This document shows, in pieces, positions 58,096-64,000 of a DNA stretch of 64,000 bases. The notes beneath the pieces were generated by a model that did not search any database, was not told the DNA's origin, and saw only the letters and a program-made list of their open reading frames with translations. Numbering within the stretch: the first letter of the stretch is position 1; each line of letters opens with the position of its first letter. The position numbers were made by a program, and so were the translations under genes. Origin of the DNA: Mangrovibacterium marinum (GTDB lineage Bacteria; Bacteroidota; Bacteroidia; Bacteroidales; Prolixibacteraceae); contig NZ_QAAD01000005.1 in NCBI RefSeq assembly GCF_003046625.1, positions 1 to 64,000 on the forward strand, given 5' to 3'.

Positions 58096-58890
58096 ATGAA
58101 CGAATTATTTGATTTGTCGGGTAAAGTAGCATTGGTTACCGGTGGTACGCATGGTATCGGTATGGCAATTGCCAAAACATTGGGTCAGGCCGGTGCAAAA
58201 ATTTGTGTGAACGACCTTTCGGAAGAGAAACTTGCTCAGGCAAAAGAAGAATATAAAGCAGCCGGAATTGATGCTTTCACGGTTAAATTTGATGTGACCA
58301 ACGAAGAAGATGTCGACAGAGGGATTACAGCCATTGAAAACGCGGTTGGCTCAATCGACATTCTGGTGAATAATGCGGGTATCATTAAGCGTGTTCCTAT
58401 TTTGGATATGCCGGTTGCCGATTATAAACAAGTAATTGATGTTGATTTGGTTGCTCCGTTGATTGTGGCCAAGCGTGTTGCTCCCAAAATGATTGAGAAA
58501 CGTTTTGGTAAGATCATCAACATGTGTTCGATGATGAGCGTTTACGGACGTAATTCTGTTTCAGCTTATGCATCAGCAAAAGGTGGATTGAAACTGTTGA
58601 CGGCAAACATGTGCTGCGAGTGGGCAAAATACAATTTGCAAATCAATGGTATCGGGCCTGGTTATATTGCTACATCGCAAACGGCGCCGATTCGTGAAGG
58701 TGGTCACCCGTTTAACGATTTGGTGATGATGCGTACACCGGCAGCCCGCTGGGGAGAACCCGAAGATATTGGTAACGCGGCTCTGTTCCTGGCGTCGAAA
58801 GCGGCCGATTTTGTGAACGGCCACGTGCTGTACGTTGATGGTGGTATTTTGGCCAACTTCGGCTATGTAAAAGGCGAAAACGATATCTAA
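58096..58890 (+). CDS. kduD: 2-dehydro-3-deoxy-D-gluconate 5-dehydrogenase (SDR)
   Basis: 264 aa short-chain dehydrogenase. NAD-binding TGGTHGIGMAIAKTLGQAGA, NNAGI, and catalytic Ser...YASAKGG are present. It reduces DKII to KDG. Some SDRs of this shape instead oxidise other sugars, but placement 40 bases after kduI supports KduD. Confidence 0.93.
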   Translation: MNELFDLSGKVALVTGGTHGIGMAIAKTLGQAGAKICVNDLSEEKLAQAKEEYKAAGIDAFTVKFDVTNEEDVDRGITAIENAVGSIDILVNNAGIIKRVPILDMPVADYKQVIDVDLVAPLIVAKRVAPKMIEKRFGKIINMCSMMSVYGRNSVSAYASAKGGLKLLTANMCCEWAKYNLQINGIGPGYIATSQTAPIREGGHPFNDLVMMRTPAARWGEPEDIGNAALFLASKAADFVNGHVLYVDGGILANFGYVKGENDI

Positions 58891-58899
58891 TTGGTGGGC

Positions 58900-60177
58900 A
58901 TGAAAAGAAATCTGCTCATTGCATTAGCCGCCACAACACTGCTGTTCGGATCGTGTGCCAAAGAGAAGCAGTTGGTTGTTGAAAATCCAATCGATAGATC
59001 CCGTACCGACGAGCTATTGGTGTTGGACCGACAACAGATCGACAGTTCGTTTCCGGCACCCGAAGCCGGAATGCTTCCCTTGGTTTTAAACGGAAACGAT
59101 ACCCTGGCATCGCAGGTTGACGATTTGGATGGCGATGGTACTTGGGACGAGCTGGCCTTCCTGGTTAATTTTCAACCCAACGAAAAGTTGACTTTGCAGC
59201 TGGCTTATGTGCCGGCGGATGCTTATCCTCGGTTTGAGAAACGCACCAATATGCGTTTGGGAATTGAACAGGAGGATGGTACTTACAAAGAGGTTGACTA
59301 TTACAGGGCACCATCGGCGAGCGAGCCCTTTAAAATTATTGCTCAGGGCGAAAGCGTGAGCTGGGAAAACGACAAGATGGGGTTCAGAACCTATTTTGAT
59401 TGCCGTAATGTGAAAGACTTGTTTGGTAAACTGAAACCGGGCTTGATCATCGATAAAATTCATACGCCGGCCATGGGGAGCTATCACCAATTGGCCGATT
59501 GGGGAATGGATGTACTGCACTGCGGCAATTCGCTGGGATCGGGCGGTTTGGCCATGCTCGAAAATGATTCGCTGTATCGTTTAGGATCAACGGAGACTTA
59601 CGAATATCAGAAAATCACGGAAGGCCCTGTACGTTCGGTTTGCGAGCTGAAATACGGGGGCTGGAAGGTGGCTGATCAGAACCTTGCGGCTGTTGAGCGT
59701 ATTTCGGTTTTCCCGGGCAAATACTGGTTTCAGTCGGATGTGACGGTGTCCGGTTTCGAAGGCCAAAAGCAGTTGGTGACCGGTATTGTTACCAGCTATT
59801 TGACCACCGAGCCGGAGCATTTCAAAGCGAATGCCGACTACGATGCGATCGCCACCCTGGATCAGCAATCGGAAAATAAGGATGAGCTGGGAATGGCTGT
59901 TGTACTGAAAGCGGATGAAGTGACCACGGTTGCTCGTTCAACCGATGTGAACTATTTCGATCAGTATCCGACTGTTCCGGAAAAGGGCTTTAGCAATGTC
60001 ATTTCGGAAACCTACTATGTAGCACAAAAAATTTCGAACGATAATCCGGCCAGGCACTATTTTGCTGCCGTGTGGGGGCTGGAGAATCCAGAGTGGAAAG
60101 AGATGGCCAATTTTAAAGCCTACCTTTCTTCTGAGGCTGAGAAATGGAGTAATCCCATTGTTGTTACGATTCAATAA
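58900..60177 (+). CDS. DUF4861-family lipoprotein
   Basis: 425 aa from ATG 58900. A lipoprotein signal peptide (MKRNLLIALAATTLLFGSC, lipobox LFGSC) predicts membrane anchoring. The DUF4861 mark VDDLDGDGTWDELAFLVNFQ is followed by MGSYHQLADWGMDVLHCGNSLGSGGLAM and later strand-rich parts. DUF4861 proteins are common beside kduI/kduD and uronate lyases; function unknown, probably carbohydrate processing. It starts 9 bases after kduD. Confidence 0.88.
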   Translation: MKRNLLIALAATTLLFGSCAKEKQLVVENPIDRSRTDELLVLDRQQIDSSFPAPEAGMLPLVLNGNDTLASQVDDLDGDGTWDELAFLVNFQPNEKLTLQLAYVPADAYPRFEKRTNMRLGIEQEDGTYKEVDYYRAPSASEPFKIIAQGESVSWENDKMGFRTYFDCRNVKDLFGKLKPGLIIDKIHTPAMGSYHQLADWGMDVLHCGNSLGSGGLAMLENDSLYRLGSTETYEYQKITEGPVRSVCELKYGGWKVADQNLAAVERISVFPGKYWFQSDVTVSGFEGQKQLVTGIVTSYLTTEPEHFKANADYDAIATLDQQSENKDELGMAVVLKADEVTTVARSTDVNYFDQYPTVPEKGFSNVISETYYVAQKISNDNPARHYFAAVWGLENPEWKEMANFKAYLSSEAEKWSNPIVVTIQ

Positions 60178-60199
60178 TTACTTTTTTCTTGAAAAGCAG

Positions 60200-60231
60200 G
60201 AAGGTTGCTCTTTACGGGCAGCCTTCTTTTC
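60200..60231 (+). terminator. Terminator after the kdu operon
   Basis: GAAGGTTGC (60200-60208) pairs with GCAGCCTTC (60218-60226), one mismatch, then TTTT. Confidence 0.8.
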
Positions 60232-60263
60232 GTTTGGGGAACGCGGCATACCGCAGGGATTGG

Positions 60264-60294
60264 TTTGCAGCCCCCGGCAAGCGCGATATGTTTG
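60264..60294 (+). promoter_or_regulatory. Promoter of the SpmA-SpmB fusion gene
   Basis: TTTG (60264-60267), 19-base spacer, TATGTTTG (60287-60294), 48 bases before the ATG. Confidence 0.75.
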
Positions 60295-60342
60295 GGCATT
60301 TTTTTGTAGCTTCACGCCACAAACTCTTATTTCACCCCGGTT

Positions 60343-61575
60343 ATGGCTCTAAATTATATCTGGATATTCTTCTTTCTGATTGCTTTTGTTGTTGGTTTGG
60401 CCAAGCTCATTTTTATGGGCGATACCGAAGTTTTTACGGCAATGATGAACTCAACCATGGAGATGGCCAAAACAGGTTTCGAAATTTCGTTGGGACTAAC
60501 CGGCGTGTTGGCGCTTTGGATGGGCATTATGAAAGTGGGCGAGGATGGTGGCGTAGTTCGCGTGTTTTCAAAACTCATTGGCCCGTTTTTCCGCAAGCTG
60601 TTTCCCGAACTGGACGAAAATCACCCGGCCAATGCGTCGATTATGATGAACATTGCCGCCAATATGCTCAATCTCGACAACGCGGCAACGCCCATGGGCC
60701 TGAAAGCCATGCAGGAGATGCAGGCCACAAATTTGAAGAAAGACACCGCAAGCAATGCCCAGATCATGTTCCTGGTGCTCAATACCTCGGGCCTGACCTT
60801 GCTGCCCATTAGCATTATGGTGTACCGTGCTCAACTGGGGGCGGTAAACCCCAGCGATATTTTTATCCCCATCATGCTGGCTACCTTCTTTTCAACCCTG
60901 GCCGGTTTGCTGGCCGTGGCCTACTATCAAAAAATAAACCTGCTGGATAAGGTTATTTTAGCCTATTTGGGCGGATTAACGGCCATTATTGCCGGATTGA
61001 TCTGGTATTTTTCATCCATCCCGCAGGATCAGATTACCCTGATCTCGAGTGTTGCCAGTAACCTGATCCTTTTTACGGTCATCATCTCTTTCATTTTGCT
61101 GGGCCTTCGTGCCCGCATCAACGTGTACGAATCGTTTATCGATGGCGCCAAAGATGGTTTCAAAGTAGCCATCAAAATCATTCCTTATTTGGTGGCCATC
61201 CTGGTTGCAATCGGTGTGTTTCGTACTTCGGGAGCCATGACTTGGTTTATCGACGGCATTTCGTGGATGCTCACCGGGATGGGCGTAAATACCGATTTTG
61301 TTGAAGCCCTGCCAACGGCCTTGATGAAGCCCCTGAGTGGCAGCGGAGCCCGTGGAATGATGGTGGATGCCATGACAACTTACGGAGCCGACTCGTTTGT
61401 TGGGCGTGTAGCCAGCACTGTGCAGGGCGCAACCGATACAACCTTCTATATTATTGCCGTTTATTTCGGATCGGTAGGCATTAAGAAAACCCGCCATGCC
61501 TTGGTTTGCGGCTTGTTTGCCGATTTTGTGGGTATTGTAGCCGCTATTGCAATGGCTTATTTATTCTTTCACTAA
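60343..61575 (+). CDS. SpmA-SpmB fusion (nucleoside-recognition/gate-domain) membrane protein
   Basis: 410 aa. Two copies of the gate domain are fused: an SpmA-like half (ASIMMNIAANMLNLDNAATPMGLKAMQEMQ) and an SpmB-like half (IPYLVAILVAIGVFRTSGAMTWFIDGIS; PLSGSGARGMMVDAMTTYGADSFVGR). About 8-9 membrane helices. In sporeformers the separate proteins act in core dehydration; in non-sporulating bacteria the function is unknown, perhaps transport. Confidence 0.9.
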   Translation: MALNYIWIFFFLIAFVVGLAKLIFMGDTEVFTAMMNSTMEMAKTGFEISLGLTGVLALWMGIMKVGEDGGVVRVFSKLIGPFFRKLFPELDENHPANASIMMNIAANMLNLDNAATPMGLKAMQEMQATNLKKDTASNAQIMFLVLNTSGLTLLPISIMVYRAQLGAVNPSDIFIPIMLATFFSTLAGLLAVAYYQKINLLDKVILAYLGGLTAIIAGLIWYFSSIPQDQITLISSVASNLILFTVIISFILLGLRARINVYESFIDGAKDGFKVAIKIIPYLVAILVAIGVFRTSGAMTWFIDGISWMLTGMGVNTDFVEALPTALMKPLSGSGARGMMVDAMTTYGADSFVGRVASTVQGATDTTFYIIAVYFGSVGIKKTRHALVCGLFADFVGIVAAIAMAYLFFH

Positions 61576-61832
61576 ACCGGTATCGGACTCGACCTGCTGC
61601 CTTTGGAGTTGTCCCCACTGCTTTCGCAGCAGTGTGACGGGCTATGGAGTGAGCTCCGTGGCTTGCAACAACGAGTGGTCGTGCAAGCCGCGAAGCTAAT
61701 ACAATTGTTTTTCAGACTGAGTCGTAAGCGAAACGCTGAAATCAGAAGGACAAATGCCGATAGTCAATTGAAGAGGCTTAAAGAGTGAAATGAATTGACG
61801 CCTCAATTCAATTGCTAATCGGTATAAACAGT
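61576..61832. other. Intergenic region with three consecutive stem-loops
   Basis: CACTGCT/AGCAGTG (61616-61634, loop TTCGC), GGAG/CTCC (61645-61656) and GCTTGCA/TGCAAGC (61661-61688) follow one another. The right end has the CTAATCGGTATAA word. No protein gene. It may be an untranslated RNA or an intergenic palindromic element. Confidence 0.5.
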
Positions 61833-62639
61833 TTAAAGGGAATCGACAGTTTGTTTCAGTTTAACCAGCTTGGTTAACAGTCCTTCCAGTAAATCCAGAC
61901 GAAGCATATTGGCGCCGTCCGACTTGGCAACAGCCGGGTTCGGATGCGTTTCGATGAAAATACCATCGGCACCAACGGCAATGGCTGCACGGGCAATGGT
62001 TTCAATCAGTTCCGGTTTTCCACCGGTTACACCACTGCTCTGGTTGGGCTGTTGCAGCGAGTGAGTGATGTCCATGATCACCGGACAGCCGTTTGCCTTC
62101 ATCACCGGAATACCGCGGTAGTCAACCACCAGATCCTGATAGCCGAAAGTGGTTCCCCGTTCAGTCAGCATCACCTGGTTGTTGCCACAGTCCTTCACTT
62201 TATTCACGGCAAACTGCATGGCTTCGGCCGATAGGAATTGTCCTTTTTTAATGTTGACGACTTTTCCGGTTTCCGCAGCAGCAATCAGTAAGTCGGTTTG
62301 GCGACACAGGAAGGCCGGAATTTGCAGTACATCAACATATTGTGCAGCGATGGCTGCCTCGGCTGCCGAGTGAATGTCGGTAACCGTAGGGATGTTGAAT
62401 TTTTCGCCAACAGCTTGCAGAATGCTCAACGCTTTTTCGTCGCCAATGCCCTGAAACGAGTCAATGCGGCTGCGGTTGGCCTTACGGTACGAGCCTTTGA
62501 AGACGAATGGAATATGAAGCTTATTGGTTATCTCAAGTATTTTTTCGGCAATTTCGAATGCCATATCATTGCCTTCAATCACGCAGGGGCCTGCCATCAG
62601 CAGGAAATTTTCACCCGGAAAGTTCAATTTTGGAATCAT
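61833..62639 (-). CDS. kdsA: 3-deoxy-8-phosphooctulonate synthase
   Basis: 268 aa from ATG 62639 (MIPKLNFPGENFLLMAGPCVIEG). It makes KDO-8-phosphate from arabinose-5-phosphate and PEP for lipid A/core. Marks: GPCVIEG, FKGSYRKANRSRIDSFQG, TDIHS, QIPAFLCRQTDLL, NIKKGQFLS, ERGTTFGY, MDITHSLQQPN, GIFIETHPNP. The MDITHS Asn-lacking and Cys/His context would need alignment to tell metal-dependence. Confidence 0.97.
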   Translation of the reverse strand: MIPKLNFPGENFLLMAGPCVIEGNDMAFEIAEKILEITNKLHIPFVFKGSYRKANRSRIDSFQGIGDEKALSILQAVGEKFNIPTVTDIHSAAEAAIAAQYVDVLQIPAFLCRQTDLLIAAAETGKVVNIKKGQFLSAEAMQFAVNKVKDCGNNQVMLTERGTTFGYQDLVVDYRGIPVMKANGCPVIMDITHSLQQPNQSSGVTGGKPELIETIARAAIAVGADGIFIETHPNPAVAKSDGANMLRLDLLEGLLTKLVKLKQTVDSL

Positions 62640-62709
62640 GTTATCAATTAAATTTATGCGAATATACAACAATCGGGATAAGATTTAAAAGCTGAAGGAA
62701 CCTTCCAAA

Positions 62710-63336
62710 TCAGGGAGCCAGGCGTTGTACAGTCCATTGTTTTGCCTCGAGTTTGTAGCAAAAGCGATCGTGAAGCCGGTTGGGGCGTCCCTGCCAAAAC
62801 TCCACAACCGCTGGTTTCACAAGGTAACCTCCCCAGTGTGGTGGCTTTTCAATTTCCAGGTTTTCAAAATGCTTATCGAACTGTGCAAAACGCTCATCCA
62901 GTTCTTCGCGCGAGCTAATTTCGCGGCTTTGCGGCGATGCCCAGGCCCCAAGCTGGCTGTCGCGCGGGCGCGACTTGAAGTATTCGGCAGAACGGCTGTC
63001 CGGAAGCTTTTCAACCCGGCCTTTCACCCGAACCTGGCGCTCCAGCCGGGGCCAGAAAAAATTCACGGCAACCTGATTATTTTGTTCCAGTTGCGCACCT
63101 TTATGGCTGTGGTAATTGGTGAAAAACACCAGACCAGCCTCGTCGGCCTGTTTCAGTAGCACAATTCGCGAATCGGGCTGCCCGTCGACCACCGTTGAGA
63201 GGGTCATGGCTGTGGGCTCTTCTTCGTGCTGAATGGCCTCGTCAAGCCAGCGCTGAAAAAGTTGAAGCGGATGACCGGTCAGCTTGCTTTCGTCCAGAAA
63301 ATCGTGCCGGTAGTTTTTTCGAATATCTCGTAGCAT
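62710..63336 (-). CDS. pdxH: Pyridoxamine 5'-phosphate oxidase
   Basis: 208 aa, usual length. It oxidises PNP and PMP to PLP using FMN and oxygen. FMN/PLP segments: SRIVLLKQADEAGLVFFTNYHSHKGAQLEQN, NFFWPRLERQVRVKGRVEKL, SRPRDSQLGAWASPQS, VEFWQGRPNRLHDR. It requires oxygen, so the organism is at least oxygen-tolerant or facultative. Confidence 0.97.
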   Translation of the reverse strand: MLRDIRKNYRHDFLDESKLTGHPLQLFQRWLDEAIQHEEEPTAMTLSTVVDGQPDSRIVLLKQADEAGLVFFTNYHSHKGAQLEQNNQVAVNFFWPRLERQVRVKGRVEKLPDSRSAEYFKSRPRDSQLGAWASPQSREISSREELDERFAQFDKHFENLEIEKPPHWGGYLVKPAVVEFWQGRPNRLHDRFCYKLEAKQWTVQRLAP

Positions 63337-63425
63337 TTCAATTTATTTAGTATTTCTGAATCTATGCCGATAAACAATGTTGAAAAGCGGATTGTTCCAT
63401 CTTGCATAACCAATTCAGAAAATTT

Positions 63426-64000
63426 ATGAAACTTTTATCCACGATTGCCTTTTTCCTGTTAGCGGCCGCGATGACCATGGCTGCGAACAAACAACTCAAC
63501 ATCGGAGAGCAGGCGACACACACCGAGGTGAAAATGCTTGGAATTACCGACGATTATGCCTCGCTGCAGGATTTGAAGCTCGACAACGGTTTGGTCGTCA
63601 TTTTTTCGTGCAATACCTGTCCTTTTGTTGTGGCCTGGGAAGATCGGTACAACGAAATTTTTGATCTGGCGAAACAAAATAAGATCGGTGTGGTGCTCGT
63701 GAATTCCAATTATATGAAGCGCGAGGGCGACGACTCGTTGGAGGCCATGAAGAAGCACGCCCAGGAGAAAGGCTATAAGCTGCCTTACCTGATTGATCGG
63801 GAAAGTTTGCTTGCCAACGCGTGGGGCGGACAGACAACGCCGCATGTTTTCTTCTTCGATACCAACTTTAAACTGGTTTATAAAGGAGCGATCGATGATA
63901 ATTACAAGTCGGCCTCCGATGTCAAAGAAAGCTATCTGAAAGATGCCATTCAGAGCGTAGCTGCCGGCGATGCAATTGCAGTGCCCGAAACAAAACCGCT
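63426..64000 (+). CDS. Exported thioredoxin-family protein (partial, cut by window end)
   Basis: ATG 63426 opens a frame that runs off the window after about 191 codons. It has a signal peptide (MKLLSTIAFFLLAAAMTMA) and an AhpC/TSA-like thioredoxin fold with CxxC in VIFSCNTCPFVVAWEDRY, then LPYLIDRESLLANAWGGQTTPHVFFFD (cis-Pro segment TTPHV). It resembles periplasmic thioredoxin-like proteins that reduce disulfides or peroxides. The C-terminus is missing. Confidence 0.85.
   Translation, partial: MKLLSTIAFFLLAAAMTMAANKQLNIGEQATHTEVKMLGITDDYASLQDLKLDNGLVVIFSCNTCPFVVAWEDRYNEIFDLAKQNKIGVVLVNSNYMKREGDDSLEAMKKHAQEKGYKLPYLIDRESLLANAWGGQTTPHVFFFDTNFKLVYKGAIDDNYKSASDVKESYLKDAIQSVAAGDAIAVPETKP

Overview
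The window looks like the chromosome of a marine or sediment, anaerobic to facultative member of the Bacteroidota, probably Bacteroidales/Marinilabiliales. This rests on the promoter style (TAnnTTTG -7 boxes, often with TTG or TTTG about 19-21 bases upstream), the rpsF-rpsR-rplI order, a Bacteroidota-type L-rhamnose operon, an anaerobic sulfatase-maturating enzyme, and many small Fe-S proteins typical of anaerobes. No rRNA, tRNA or CRISPR array was seen.

Layout. 1-24.3 kb is mostly housekeeping: dnaX with a probable slippage site, ferritin, a RelA-like (p)ppGpp synthetase with a damaged hydrolase site, an ohr/gpx/ohrR peroxide locus with two visible operators, exbB-exbD-tonB, nhaD, a very large TamB-like protein, tsaD, a CobW GTPase, lrgAB and ribosomal proteins. 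24.3-31.7 kb is an accessory island: hicAB, an integrase remnant, an HTH/AbiEii-type toxin-antitoxin pair with a truncated toxin, a MITE-like element, an AT-rich trio (PLD fragment, HNH nuclease, methyltransferase-HIT fusion) and decayed IS3 and group II intron pieces. 31.7-38.2 kb holds a Gfo/Idh/MocA oxidoreductase, a DUF6807 protein, a U32 protein, anSME and YjbQ. 38.2-46 kb is the rhamnose regulon (AraC regulator, rhaT, rhaM, rhaA, rhaB, fucO, rhaD). 47.3-55.5 kb is a long minus-strand array of Fe-S and nucleotide-binding proteins (EFR1 flavodoxin-ferredoxin, CoA-disulfide reductase-rhodanese, MBL hydrolase, thioesterase, Mrp, two MinD-ferredoxin ATPases, DUF89, two NifX-like proteins, DUF5320). 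56-61.6 kb is a LacI-controlled kduI-kduD-DUF4861 set plus an SpmA-SpmB fusion. kdsA, pdxH and a partial thioredoxin-like gene end the window.

How it fits together. Rhamnose catabolism, 5-keto-4-deoxyuronate catabolism (KduI/KduD with DUF4861) and sulfatase maturation are the intracellular needs of an organism that eats sulfated rhamnose/uronate polysaccharides such as ulvan; this is an inference, because no lyase, sulfatase or SusCD pair lies here. The Fe-S/MinD/NifX array looks like one transcription unit for metal-cofactor handling or sulfur redox chemistry of unknown purpose. The best candidates for undescribed systems are the PLD/HNH/methyltransferase-HIT trio in the island and the MinD-ferredoxin/NifX/DUF89 array.
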